Of a stretch of 56,301 nucleotides of DNA, positions 29,064 through 38,111 are shown in pieces. The position numbers were made by a program, and so were the translations under genes. Within the stretch, counting starts at the first letter, position 1. Each line of letters begins with the position of its first letter. Under the pieces are notes generated by a model. The model ran no database searches. It was given only the letters and a program-made list of their open reading frames with translations, and was not told the DNA's origin. Source of the stretch: Bacteroidales bacterium (GTDB lineage: Bacteria > Bacteroidota > Bacteroidia > Bacteroidales > VadinHA17); contig JALONR010000040.1 of the NCBI GenBank assembly GCA_025454815.1, positions 1 through 56,301 of the forward strand, written 5' to 3'.

Positions 29064-29765
29064 TCATTTAAGGCTTACTACTTTAATGTTAAATGCCCCG
29101 TTGCCGGTCGCTCCGAAAATCCTCAACCACAATGGCAGATACATTTCTGTCCCTCTTGCTGAACTGATGTCGCCCAGATCAAGAATTTCCTTCTCCGGCC
29201 AGCCAAAAGATTTCATGATTTCTTTCACCTTCTCCTTTGCTTCAGCACTGTTTCCGCAAATGAAAGAGGTATGATTCCCTCCATCCAGCATGGCAGGATT
29301 TACCATAAGCCCGTTCCACATTGTATTCAGTGTTTTTACAACTTTTACATCCGGAAAGGTTTTTTGTATTTCCTCACCCAGGGAATTTGTATTTGAAAGT
29401 TCAGGCAACAGGCTCGGGGGCATGCCTTTGCTAAAATCAAGGGGATTTGCAACATCAATCAGGATTTTCCCATTCAAATTCTTTACATCCGCCATCTTTA
29501 AGGCCCCAATTGATTTCGCTCCCATTGTGGCGTTGAGTATTATTTCTCCAAAGAGGGCTGCCTCCTGAAATGTTCCCAGCCTGACATTCCTGTTGGCTGA
29601 ATACCATTCACTGAAGGGGGGATTTCCATAGGCATCCCTTGAAGTATCAGCCAGTTTCTCCTTTACATTTCTTGTTCCCATCATTACCTCATATCCAAGA
29701 GTAATGAATCTGGAAGCATAAGCCTGGCCTACACCTCCTGTTCCCATGACTGCAATCTTTTTCAT
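29064..29765 (-). CDS. NAD(P)-binding oxidoreductase, F420-reductase-like fold
   Basis: 233 residues with an N-terminal Rossmann motif (KKIAVMGTGGVGQAYASRF) followed by GYEVMMGTRN. The Arg after Thr is typical of NADP preference. Then comes the YWSA-type core, ILIDVANPLDFSKG, and VVKTLNTMWNGLMVNPAML, which is the diagnostic KtlNt..n motif of the NADPH-dependent F420 reductase/NAD-binding family (PF03807). In Bacteroidota these proteins probably do not use F420; their substrates are unknown. It is flanked by the broken hydrolase downstream and the pncA operon upstream, with about 130 bases on that side. Confidence 0.82.
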   Translation of the reverse strand: MKKIAVMGTGGVGQAYASRFITLGYEVMMGTRNVKEKLADTSRDAYGNPPFSEWYSANRNVRLGTFQEAALFGEIILNATMGAKSIGALKMADVKNLNGKILIDVANPLDFSKGMPPSLLPELSNTNSLGEEIQKTFPDVKVVKTLNTMWNGLMVNPAMLDGGNHTSFICGNSAEAKEKVKEIMKSFGWPEKEILDLGDISSARGTEMYLPLWLRIFGATGNGAFNIKVVSLK

Positions 29766-29897
29766 AATTATTATTTTTTAAAGGTGATTAATAACCATAT
29801 AAATCAACCAGTTCATCTGTCAGTTATCAGCACCAGTGGATTGATTATGTCTGACAGTGAAAGCCTTATGTAAACCTGCACCGGAACATATAATTAT

Positions 29898-30512
29898 CTA
29901 ATTCTGAGCTATTTCGTCACTATTAACAAAGTGTACGCCCTTTTTCACGAGCTCTTTTTTTAAGACTGCAAAGTTTTCCTGGTTCAGCGGACGGGTGGCA
30001 TCCTCTATCAAGGTTGATGAAAAGCCTTCCATAATCGCATCAATTAGTGTGTGATACACACAAATATCGGCAGCCAGACCACAGAGGTACAATTCAGTTA
30101 TTCTCTTTTCTTTCAGGTAACCTGACAACCCCGTGGAGACCAGATGCCTGTTGTCATAAAAGCCGCTATAACTGTCTACATCAGGATTCATTCCCTTGCG
30201 AAAAATGGCAGAAATTCCATTGGTTTCAAGACCGGGATGGAACATTGCACCCATGGTACCCTGCACGCAATGGTCAGGCCAGAGTGTTTGCTCTGCCCCA
30301 TGAAGATCTATTTTATTATAAGGGTTTTTATCCGGATGGTTTGATGCAAAGCTGACATGGTCCTGCGGATGCCAGTCCTGAGTGGCTGCTACCAGGTCAA
30401 AATATCCCTGCAGTCTGTTAATTACAGGCACTATAAGATCACCCTCCGGTACCGCCAGAGATCCTCCTGGTGTAAAATCATTCTGAACATCAATTATTAC
30501 AAGTGATTTCAT
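29898..30512 (-). CDS. pncA: Nicotinamidase
   Basis: 204 residues of the isochorismatase-like hydrolase fold. Visible: VIIDVQNDFTPGG (catalytic Asp), the metal-site histidines in QDWHPQDHVSFA, a catalytic Lys region in IFRKGMNPDVDSYSGF, and LCGLAADICVYHT with the nucleophile Cys. It deamidates nicotinamide to nicotinate. Its ATG overlaps the stop of pncB by one base (TAATG), so the two are translationally coupled. Together they form the first two steps of NAD salvage from nicotinamide. Length is normal for bacterial PncA. Confidence 0.94.
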   Translation of the reverse strand: MKSLVIIDVQNDFTPGGSLAVPEGDLIVPVINRLQGYFDLVAATQDWHPQDHVSFASNHPDKNPYNKIDLHGAEQTLWPDHCVQGTMGAMFHPGLETNGISAIFRKGMNPDVDSYSGFYDNRHLVSTGLSGYLKEKRITELYLCGLAADICVYHTLIDAIMEGFSSTLIEDATRPLNQENFAVLKKELVKKGVHFVNSDEIAQN

Positions 30513-31921
30513 TATGTTTTTGTTTTGTAATTATCTGCCAGTTTGTCCCTTTCATGGCGGAGACTGGCGCTGATACCCACTTTGTACACGTGGGGAAAAT
30601 TGAACCGTTTATATTCCTCCGGCAACCGCTTTAATCGTTCCCTGGTGTACCGGGCTGTTTCCTGCAAGGGTACAGATGCCGGTAACCGGACTCCGTTTTC
30701 CATTACCTTATGGAGCAGTGGTTCCATATTCATTTTTTGCAGGGAAAGCGATTTAAGAGGATAGTGGGGATGAAACATTATCGCCGGGTCTTGTTCTTCC
30801 CTGAGGGTGATTGTATCGGCTCCGGCAAAATTATTGTCGTTGTCAAGTATTCTGAAGACCTGTTTCCTGTGAGGCAGGGTAATTTTGCCATAGTTCTCTG
30901 ATAACTTGATCCGGGGCTTGAAATTTGAAAAAGACAGTTTATATACTCCATCCAGAGCAGCATCAGGATGGCCGGTTACCAGGTCTGTACCAACCCCGAA
31001 TACATCAATCGGAGCCTGTTGTTCCAGGAGGCTTTTTATAATATGCTCATTCAGCTGGTTTGAAACAACAATTTTGACATATTGAAGACCGGCATTGTCA
31101 AGCATTTCACGGCTTTTCTTTGCCAGGTATGAAAGGTCTCCGCTATCAAGTCGGATGCCACTCAGCCTGTGCCCGTTCTCCTCCATCCTTCTGGCAGTCG
31201 TGATGGCATTCGGAAGTCCGCTTTTTAAGGTGTCGTAAGTATCTGCCAGCAATACGCAATCATCGGGGTGCACCTCAGCATAATGGATAAATGCCGTCAG
31301 CTCATCATCATAACTCTGGATATATGAATGGGCCATGGTACCTGAAACCGGGATTCCGTAATCGCGGCCTGCAAGTACGTTACTGGTGGCATCAAATCCT
31401 CCGATAAAGGCTGCCCGGCTGGCGTAATATGCTCCGGCACCCTGCGCCCTTCGCAATCCAAAATCAATTAGTTTACATGATCCTGCAGCCTGTCTGATAC
31501 GGCTGGCTTTTGTTGCAACAAGAGTCTGGAAATTGAGAATGTTAAGTAGAATCGATTCAATGATCTGGGCTTCGATAATGTTCGCCTCTGCCTGCAATAC
31601 CGGCTCTGCCGGGAATATCAGATCTCCCTCACGGCAAGAATATATATCCCCCCTGAATCTGAACCTGCCAAGGAATTTGATAAACTCAGGATGGAATCCT
31701 TTTGCCTCCAGAAAGTCCAGATCCTTTTTATCAAATCTGAATTGCTGAAGTGTATTGACTAAATCATCGAGGCCTGCAAATATCGCATATCCGCCTTCGA
31801 AAGGGAGCTTCCGGAAGAAATAGTCGAACACGGCCCTGGTTTCTTCTTGTCCCTTAAGAAAGTACACCTGAGCCATGGTCAGTTGATAATAATCGGTATA
31901 TGTTGCTGTATAATTGAACAT
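30512..31921 (-). CDS. pncB: Nicotinate phosphoribosyltransferase
   Basis: 469 residues. Recognisable: the N-terminal YTDYYQLTMAQVY, FRGDIYSCREGDLIFPAEP, the central DFGLRRAQGAGAYYASRAAFIGGFDATSN and HSYIQSY (catalytic His region), GIRLDSGDLSYLAKKSR and DVFGVGTDLVTG (phosphate-binding loop). It converts nicotinate and PRPP to nicotinate mononucleotide. Its start is 13 bases after the fumC stop and its stop overlaps the start of pncA. All three are therefore probably one transcript. Confidence 0.94.
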   Translation of the reverse strand: MFNYTATYTDYYQLTMAQVYFLKGQEETRAVFDYFFRKLPFEGGYAIFAGLDDLVNTLQQFRFDKKDLDFLEAKGFHPEFIKFLGRFRFRGDIYSCREGDLIFPAEPVLQAEANIIEAQIIESILLNILNFQTLVATKASRIRQAAGSCKLIDFGLRRAQGAGAYYASRAAFIGGFDATSNVLAGRDYGIPVSGTMAHSYIQSYDDELTAFIHYAEVHPDDCVLLADTYDTLKSGLPNAITTARRMEENGHRLSGIRLDSGDLSYLAKKSREMLDNAGLQYVKIVVSNQLNEHIIKSLLEQQAPIDVFGVGTDLVTGHPDAALDGVYKLSFSNFKPRIKLSENYGKITLPHRKQVFRILDNDNNFAGADTITLREEQDPAIMFHPHYPLKSLSLQKMNMEPLLHKVMENGVRLPASVPLQETARYTRERLKRLPEEYKRFNFPHVYKVGISASLRHERDKLADNYKTKT

Positions 31922-31934
31922 TGCATTAAAGCTA

Positions 31935-33341
31935 TCATGAAATTTCCTTCCCGGGATGAGTCATTTCTGCCGGAATAACCCATTCATCAAACTGTTCTCC
32001 TGTTAAAAGTTTCAGTTTTATGGCTGCCTCCCTCAGCGTCAGGTTGCCGGTAAAGGCTTCCCTGGCTATCCTGGCTGCATTTTCATAACCTATATGGTTG
32101 TTCAATGCCGTAACCAGCATTAATGAATTCCTGAGATTCTCTTCAATTGTTTCAATATTGGGCTCTATCCCGGTAACACAGAAATCATTGAATGTCCTGC
32201 AGGCATCGGCCATCAATGAAGCTGATTGTAAAAAAGAACTTATCATGACGGGTTTAAACACATTAAGCTCGAGATGACCACAGGATCCTGCAATGGTTAT
32301 GGTTGTATCGTTTCCCAGGATCCGCGCGCAAACCATTGTCATTGCTTCTGTCTGGGTGGGATTTACCTTGCCGGGCATGATTGATGAACCGGGCTCGTTT
32401 GATGGTATGATTATTTCTCCGATGCCCGAACGTGGACCCGATGCCAATATCCTGATATCATTGGCTATCTTCATCAGGCTGACAGCCAGCTGTTTTATTG
32501 CTCCGTGAGCTTCAACAAGAGCATCATTCGCAGCCAGGGATTCAAACTTGTTCTCAGCGGTTTTAAAAGGCAGATTTGTCAGCCGGGCAATTATGGCAGT
32601 TACCTCTCTGTCATAGCCTGCAGGGGTGTTCAGGCCTGTCCCGACAGCTGTACCTCCCATTGCCAGTTCGGAAAGATGAGGCAACGTGTTTCTCAATGCT
32701 CTGATCCCATGATTCAGTTGTGATGCGTATCCTGACAGTTCCTGTCCAAGGGTCAATGGCGTTGCGTCCATCAGGTGAGTACGGCCTGTTTTGACAATTC
32801 CGGAAGTGTCCGATGACTTTTTCAATAAGGTTTCAGTGAGTCTCTCAATCGCCGGTATTGTATCTTCAACTATCTTCCTGTATGCTGCAAGGTGCATCGC
32901 GGTGGCGAAGGTGTCATTCGATGACTGTGATTTATTCACATCATCGTTGGGATGGATAAAACGTTCACCTGACCCGGGTTTATTCCCAAGCAAAACGTGG
33001 GAACGATTTGCAATAACCTCATTACAATTCATATTTGTGTGGGTTCCGGAACCACTCTGCCATATAACCAGCGGGAAATGGTCATCAAGTTTCCCGGCTG
33101 TAATTTCATCACAGACACGTGTAATGATATTCATTTTTTTATCGGACAGTAATCCGAATTTATGGTTGGTAATGGCAGCTGCTTTTTTTATATATCCAAA
33201 TGCATGTATTATCTCGAGGGGCATTGACGCCGGAGGCCCGATCGGGAAATTCATCAGTGATCTCTGGGTCTGAGCTCCCCAGTATTTATCAGCAGGTACC
33301 CTTACCCCACCCATTGTATCAGTTTCTATCCTGTAATTCAT
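31935..33341 (-). CDS. fumC: Class II fumarate hydratase
   Basis: 468 residues of the fumarase/aspartase superfamily. Key elements: [51 protein letters not shown] (the fumarase form, with the catalytic His), and the signature [13 protein letters not shown]. Length and motifs match oxygen-stable FumC, which interconverts fumarate and malate in the TCA cycle. Aspartase is a less likely alternative because the TGRTH..DATP block is fumarase-like. It is the first gene of an operon with the NAD-salvage genes pncB and pncA. Confidence 0.92.
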   Translation of the reverse strand: MNYRIETDTMGGVRVPADKYWGAQTQRSLMNFPIGPPASMPLEIIHAFGYIKKAAAITNHKFGLLSDKKMNIITRVCDEITAGKLDDHFPLVIWQSGSGTHTNMNCNEVIANRSHVLLGNKPGSGERFIHPNDDVNKSQSSNDTFATAMHLAAYRKIVEDTIPAIERLTETLLKKSSDTSGIVKTGRTHLMDATPLTLGQELSGYASQLNHGIRALRNTLPHLSELAMGGTAVGTGLNTPAGYDREVTAIIARLTNLPFKTAENKFESLAANDALVEAHGAIKQLAVSLMKIANDIRILASGPRSGIGEIIIPSNEPGSSIMPGKVNPTQTEAMTMVCARILGNDTTITIAGSCGHLELNVFKPVMISSFLQSASLMADACRTFNDFCVTGIEPNIETIEENLRNSLMLVTALNNHIGYENAARIAREAFTGNLTLREAAIKLKLLTGEQFDEWVIPAEMTHPGKEIS

Positions 33342-33469
33342 ATAACTGCCAGGTTTTTATATATAGTAACAACCTGGCCCTGATAAAGTGCGAAAGCAGA
33401 TATGTTTTCATCAGATTACCGGTGGGAGCAAAAATTCGCCTGCCTGCACAAGCTGTGATCCTGATCACT

Positions 33470-33877
33470 CTCCGCCGCCGTTTACTGATAACCCTCCACG
33501 GACCATTCGGGTGGATCATTTTCGGATTGGAGTGGGGCCTGGCAGCAGTTGGCTTAGCCCTTAAGCTGATTAGGCCGGTGAAGTATAACACCGGGGTCGG
33601 ATTATATAATATAATTCTATATGCATCAATGAGATGGCTGGTATTGATAGCATTGGTGCCTCTTATAAGAAAGTTGCCATTTATGGGCTGGATGTAGATA
33701 CTGATTGGAGGACTGTGCTACTCGGGAGGCAAATATTTTTTCAGGGTGGCCCGCTTCAGATACGCCCATCTGGTGTGGCATATTATGGTTTTTGCAGGAA
33801 GCATCTCACATTTCATTGCTGTTTTCTTTTACATAATAGACAGTGCTATACCTGTTGTCATACACCCCGTTCAATAA
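33470..33877 (+). pseudogene. Hemolysin III (HlyIII/YqfA) family membrane protein, 5'-truncated with an amber stop
   Basis: A plus-strand frame from about 33470 to a TAA at 33875-33877 reads as the C-terminal half of a HlyIII-family protein: HGPFGWIIFGLEWGLAAVG, a second helix containing RWLVLIALVPLI, then LPFMGWM, IGGLCYSGGKYFFR, YAHLVWHIMVFAGSISHFIA and a final helix. The conserved His motifs of the last helices are kept. There is one in-frame TAG at 33695-33697 and no frameshift over this stretch. The N-terminal half (E-x-x-N-x-x-T and StxYH segments) is not recognisable upstream. The gene is dead or expressed only as fragments. Confidence 0.8.
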
Positions 33878-33915
33878 ATCTGCATCGGGCATGCTGTGAT
33901 TGAAATGAACAGGAG

Positions 33916-33939
33916 CAAGAGGCCGGTTCTGACCTCTTG
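33916..33939. repeat. Hairpin between the HlyIII pseudogene and the receiver gene
   Basis: CAAGAGG and CCTCTTG form a perfect 7-bp stem with a 10-base loop. A second short hairpin (CCGCT with AGCGG) follows within 25 bases. Neither has a T-run; either could end transcripts converging here or be a decay relic. Confidence 0.35.
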
Positions 33940-34122
33940 TGCCGCTGAGTACCCCGAGCGGATAAAAGTTGCAACCAGCTGAAGTACCATCTTATGATCT
34001 ACTCCGGTATTATCTGAATGATCCTCCCCGTATTTTCAACTGATGAGTTGAATACCTTTCCCATTAAATAATCAGGTACTTCCTCCGGTGTGAAAGGTGA
34101 AAAAAAACGCTATGTTTTAGAA

Positions 34123-34422
34123 TTAATAAGCCAGTAGTTTTGCACTGGTGAGATATCCCTCATAATTAAACCTGCCACCACCTGAAATTGCTACGATCTT
34201 TAATCCCGGATTCTTTCTTCTCAGGTATAATATCAGTTCAAGACCTTCTTTTTCAGGCATCACAATGTCAGTTACCAAAAGATCCGGGGGACAGCTTTCA
34301 ATTTTCTTTAAACCTTCACTGCCGTTGCCGGCAATATCAACTTCGTATCCGGCTTTTTCAAGCATCCTTTTAAGCATTGTCAGGATCGAAGGATCATCAT
34401 CTATTATCAAAATTTTCGCCAT
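34123..34422 (-). CDS. Stand-alone CheY-like response regulator, C-terminally truncated
   Basis: 99 residues of a receiver domain: IIDDDPSI (acidic pair), phosphoacceptor Asp in LLVTDIVMPEKEGLE near residue 52, and KIVAISGGG (the Ser/Thr position). It stops at SAKLLAY, just where the conserved Lys-Pro loop and the last helix should follow (receivers are about 120 residues). Just beyond the stop, the minus strand at about 34010-34115 reads SPFTPEEV, which resembles the normal KPFtpeeL continuation. A damaged C-terminus is therefore likely. It begins 12 bases after the stop of the hybrid kinase and is surely co-transcribed. Without the Lys it may phosphorylate but not signal normally. Confidence 0.78.
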   Translation of the reverse strand: MAKILIIDDDPSILTMLKRMLEKAGYEVDIAGNGSEGLKKIESCPPDLLVTDIVMPEKEGLELILYLRRKNPGLKIVAISGGGRFNYEGYLTSAKLLAY

Positions 34423-34434
34423 TGCTAAAGTTGA

Positions 34435-36411
34435 TTATTTTTCATCCAGTACTTTTCTGATAACCTTGCTGAATTCGTTCAGTTTGATAGGTTTCAGGAC
34501 TATTTCATAAGAACCGGTTTTTGACTTTGTCGCATCAGATAATTTGTCGATGTATCCGGTTAATATGATGACTTTCAGGTCGGGATTTATTTCCCTCATT
34601 TTTCCGGCAAGTTCGGTACCCAGCATTTTGGGCATTGTCTGATCTGTTACTAGTAATGAATACTTCCTGGGATTTCTTTTAAACTCCTCAAATGCTATAC
34701 TGCTGTTGGTCTTGGTGGTAACTTTATATCCCAGATTTTCCAGCATCTTTTTACCCATAAAAGTTATGTCCATTTCATCGTCGACAAACAGGATGTGTTC
34801 GACTCCCCTTGGAAGCTGATCCGAAGATTTGATTTCATTTACGGGATCTGAATTGTTGTATGGAAGAAAAACAGTGAAAATTGTACCTTTCCCCGGAGTG
34901 CTTTCCACAGTTATTGCCCCATTATAATTGCTGACTATACCATGTACAACAGAAAGACCGAGTCCTGTTCCTGAACCTACTTCTTTACTGGTAAAGAATG
35001 GTTCAAAAATCCTTTCCTTTGTTCTTCTGTCCATTCCATGACCAGTATCTGACAGTCTGATTCTTACATAAACCCCAACTTTAAGATTGTTAATCTCCTT
35101 CGCTGTTTTCTGATCTACCAGTACACTATCAACCTTTATGTCAAGGATGCCTCCCCTGTGTTTCATCGCATGGATGGCATTAGTACATAAATTCATGATA
35201 ATCTGGTGTATATGAACTGGATCTGCAAGAATTATCCCTATTCCCGAATCAATACTTTTCCTTACCTCAATCGCATGAGGGAGGCGTGCCTTGATAAGGT
35301 TTATTACTTCGACCACTATCTGGTCCAGTTTAACAGGCTTCTTCTCCACGTTGACTTCCCGGCTGAATGTCAGGATTTGCTGGACAAGCTCTTTTCCTCT
35401 TAGAGCTGCATTATTTATCTGCTCCAGATCGAACCGCAGTGTGCTATCCTCAGGAATTTCTTCCATGGCCATATCTGTGTAACCCAGGATCGGTGTCAGA
35501 ATATTATTAAAGTCATGAGCTATACCCCCTGCCAGAGTTCCTATAGTCTCAATTTTTTTGAGATGAAACAGCTGAGTTTCCAGTTCGCTTCTCTGCTTCT
35601 CGGATCTTTTACGAACCTCAATCTCTTTCTTCAGTTTTGAATTGGTATCTGTCAGCTGTCGTGTCCTTTCAATTACTCTTTTTTCCAGGGTGCTGTTGAC
35701 TGCTTTGACTTTGTCCTGTTCCAGTTCAAGGAGTTTTCTCATATAAAAATCCCTGCGAGAGGATAGTTCCAGGGAATACGCTGTGAGCATTCCGATAATA
35801 TTTGAACTGATGAAGAAGAAATTGTTACTTACCATTATTGTGAAAGGAGTGTCTGAGATCCATATAGCTGAGATCTCATAAGCAATAACAATCAGCCAGC
35901 CAGCTAACGATGCATAAACAAACCTCGCTTTAGCAAATGAATATCCAAAAATGAAGATCAGTATAAGGCCGGCATAATATGAGTAGTTGGATATCCTGGC
36001 ACCAAGAATTATCATTACTATAATTCCCAATCCGGTAATGAACATGACGCCTGTTATCGACAATTGCATATATTTCCTGAACGCTTTGGAATATGTAAAT
36101 GCAAATACTGATAACAAAACCGGTAATACAACAGCGAACCTTATAAGCCAGAATATCTCTTTAAGTTCCGGTACCGTGGCTGCATCAAGAAGTGCAAACG
36201 CACTATAAAAGATCATCGCCAGGATCATAGAAAATCTGAATGGATTCAAAGCCTTGACGTAGTAGTCATTAAGGAATTCAGATTCATAATTCGACAAATA
36301 TCCTGTAAATGAAAGGGTTAATTTGTTAAAAGTCATTGATTCAGAGCTTTCCCGACTCAATCCCAATATATTATTCAGCGTATTTTTAAAAAAATTCATC
36401 ATTTCTGACAA
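34435..36411 (-). CDS. Membrane-bound hybrid histidine kinase
   Basis: 658 residues. An N-terminal membrane sensor region with six hydrophobic segments lies at about 55-225; no periplasmic PAS or Cache domain is evident. A coiled coil follows at about 225-285 (LEQDKVKAVNSTLEKRVIERTRQL). The HisKA segment is LAGGIAHDFNNILTPILGYT with phosphoacceptor His near residue 300. HATPase boxes are NLCTNAIHAM (N), DTGHGMD (G1) and GTGLGLSVVHGIV (G2). A C-terminal receiver holds LFVDDE, LLVTDQTMP (Asp) and VLKPIKLNEF (Lys). A six-helix sensor suggests a hydrophobic or membrane-borne ligand. The methyltransferase upstream and receiver downstream suggest a PhcS-like role. Codon use is A/T-richer than most of the window. 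Confidence 0.9.
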   Translation of the reverse strand: MSEMMNFFKNTLNNILGLSRESSESMTFNKLTLSFTGYLSNYESEFLNDYYVKALNPFRFSMILAMIFYSAFALLDAATVPELKEIFWLIRFAVVLPVLLSVFAFTYSKAFRKYMQLSITGVMFITGLGIIVMIILGARISNYSYYAGLILIFIFGYSFAKARFVYASLAGWLIVIAYEISAIWISDTPFTIMVSNNFFFISSNIIGMLTAYSLELSSRRDFYMRKLLELEQDKVKAVNSTLEKRVIERTRQLTDTNSKLKKEIEVRKRSEKQRSELETQLFHLKKIETIGTLAGGIAHDFNNILTPILGYTDMAMEEIPEDSTLRFDLEQINNAALRGKELVQQILTFSREVNVEKKPVKLDQIVVEVINLIKARLPHAIEVRKSIDSGIGIILADPVHIHQIIMNLCTNAIHAMKHRGGILDIKVDSVLVDQKTAKEINNLKVGVYVRIRLSDTGHGMDRRTKERIFEPFFTSKEVGSGTGLGLSVVHGIVSNYNGAITVESTPGKGTIFTVFLPYNNSDPVNEIKSSDQLPRGVEHILFVDDEMDITFMGKKMLENLGYKVTTKTNSSIAFEEFKRNPRKYSLLVTDQTMPKMLGTELAGKMREINPDLKVIILTGYIDKLSDATKSKTGSYEIVLKPIKLNEFSKVIRKVLDEK

Positions 36412-36733
36412 TCGATTTATTGATAAACGCCAGAAGTGGGCATTAGATTTTATCAGGTGATTTTAAAAATTATGGGATAACAGCATTTTTAACTTTATAG
36501 AGTAACGGTTGAATTGAGTTGGATTTCTGTTAAGACAAAAGCTTTATACATGGTTCAAGGAAAAAATACCTTAACTCAACCCAAAGAATTCTTTACTCAC
36601 AAAGTATCTGAAGGAGGGTTGACAAACAGGAAGGCAATTAGCGTCTGAGATCCTTTACTTGATGGAATCAAGTGCATTGCAAGTATTCAGAAAGCAGAAA
36701 CTTTGTCACTGCAACCATAGCCTATTGTCAGCT
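36412..36733. other. 322-bp A+T-rich intergenic region
   Basis: No gene is supported. It separates the methyltransferase from the kinase-receiver pair on the same strand and is the likely promoter region of the kinase. I see no clear terminator or operator in it. Confidence 0.4.
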
Positions 36734-37627
36734 TCACTGAATATTAAGGAAAAGATTTACACCAAGGGCTTCGGCATCAACAAAAACTTTCCTGTTCAGG
36801 AGGCCTGCCTCTCCGGCGATCTTTAACAGATCCTCTCTGCTTCTGTAGTTAAGGTACCATTCAGATACGACCTCCATAAGGATTTGTGACGGATTTTCAG
36901 TGCTGAAATTGCCAATTACAAGTTCACCTCCTTCTGCTACGTAGTTGATGTATTTTTTCAGCAGGTAAACAAAGTGCTTCTCCTTGAAATAATCAAATAA
37001 TCCGGCACTCCAGATAAGGTCATACCTCATATAAGGCTCAAACCTTAAAACATTGACCTTATGGTAAGTAATCAGTTTTTCAAATTTCTTGTTCTTTGCT
37101 GACGAATAATCAATAGCATTCTGGTCATAATCCACCAGGTCAAAACTGATATCGTTTCCGGTGTACATGTTCAGAAATTCATTTACATCTGTTGCCGGTC
37201 CTGAACCGAGTATAAGTACCCTTTTTTCACCATGTTTTTTAAGAGCAAGATTCAGGCATTGACTAATGAAATAATCTTTACGGTTTCTAACAGCCGTTGT
37301 TCCGGCCTGATCCTGATAAAAAATATCCCATTTACGATATTTTTTATCTCCACTAACGTGGTTAGAATAAATATGATCGATTAAATAAAAATCTCCCGGA
37401 TATCCATATGGTTTTGCGTAACTCCGGCCAATCAGAGTATTGACGTTAAGTATTGGGTTTATTACTTCCCTGAACTCAGGCAGATTTTTTTCATCCAACG
37501 TATTGACAATGAAAACAAATTCTTCATAATCACGCCGTTCCGGACCTCCGTTTTTGACTAAATATTTGAGGAATAATTTTTTATTTACATCAAAAGCACA
37601 ATCTGACTTGGAGGTTACGTTAAGCAT
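36734..37627 (-). CDS. Class I SAM methyltransferase resembling the PhcB quorum-signal family
   Basis: 297 residues. The SAM-binding motif I is VLILGSGPATDVNEFL near residue 165, followed by acidic FDLVDYDQNAIDYS, and motif IV-like YDLIWSAGLFDYF. Ahead of it lies the segment SYAKPYGYPGDFYLIDHIY, and NRKDYF near 140; these are features I associate with the methyltransferases annotated as extracellular factor 3-hydroxypalmitic acid methyl ester biosynthesis proteins (PhcB of Ralstonia). Those make a fatty-acid methyl ester quorum signal sensed by a membrane histidine kinase. Downstream on the same strand here are a membrane hybrid kinase and a receiver. The PhcB-like call is from memory of motifs and is moderate; a generic SAM methyltransferase is certain. 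Confidence 0.78.
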   Translation of the reverse strand: MLNVTSKSDCAFDVNKKLFLKYLVKNGGPERRDYEEFVFIVNTLDEKNLPEFREVINPILNVNTLIGRSYAKPYGYPGDFYLIDHIYSNHVSGDKKYRKWDIFYQDQAGTTAVRNRKDYFISQCLNLALKKHGEKRVLILGSGPATDVNEFLNMYTGNDISFDLVDYDQNAIDYSSAKNKKFEKLITYHKVNVLRFEPYMRYDLIWSAGLFDYFKEKHFVYLLKKYINYVAEGGELVIGNFSTENPSQILMEVVSEWYLNYRSREDLLKIAGEAGLLNRKVFVDAEALGVNLFLNIQ

Positions 37628-37809
37628 TTTGTACAGGTTTACAACAAAAACAAATTTGATCCCTTTAAGGTACAGACTTTTTCACACCGTAGACAAACAT
37701 AAAACATTTTTTTAATATTAACGTGCTCAGGGGCAATTTTTTAATCCCTGACAATAGGAATTACACACCGGAAAATCTTTTAAATAAAGTGTGAGTTTTT
37801 GTCTTGATG

Positions 37810-37847
37810 AAAAAGAGATGAGAGCGATTGCGATTCTTATCGCTCTC
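37810..37847 (-). terminator. Rho-independent terminator after tRNA-Leu
   Basis: On the minus strand, a 9-bp perfect stem (GAGAGCGAT with ATCGCTCTC) and a 10-base loop are followed by a CATCTC and T-rich tail. It lies 25 bases downstream of the tRNA end. Confidence 0.7.
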
Positions 37848-37871
37848 GCTCCCACACTCTCTCTGTTTCAG

Positions 37872-37956
37872 TACCCGGAGCGGGACTTGAACCCGCACAG
37901 GCATTACTGCCCACTGGATTTTAAGTCCAGCGTGTCTACCATTCCACCATCCGGGC
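37872..37956 (-). tRNA. tRNA-Leu (anticodon UAA)
   Basis: 85 bases on the minus strand. The acceptor stem is GCCCGGA with TCCGGGT, D-arm TGGTGGAATGGTAGACA, anticodon stem-loop CTGGACTTAAAATCCAG with TAA in the loop, a long variable arm (TGGGCAGTAATGCCTGT, class II as expected for Leu), and T-arm GCGGGTTCAAGTCCCGC. The discriminator base is A. CCA is not encoded. A terminator follows. Confidence 0.95.
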
Positions 37957-38111
37957 AAAATTAAATCTGAAGGTCGGAAAGTCCGGAGGTCTTAAGAGCA
38001 GCCGGACCGCGATCTCGCAGATGGTTGTGCAAATATATGATATGTAAGTTATATTTCTGGCATCCTATTTCAATTCCCGTACCTGATCGATTTCTGAACA
38101 ATCAAAATATC

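Noticed and set aside
33200..33697. A 165-codon plus-strand open frame beginning inside fumC
   Set aside because: Its first part is antisense to fumC; only the region after about 33470 has protein-family character (hemolysin III), and that part is reported as a pseudogene.
37761..37958. A 65-codon minus-strand frame across tRNA-Leu
   Set aside because: It lies over the tRNA gene and its terminator and has no coding character.
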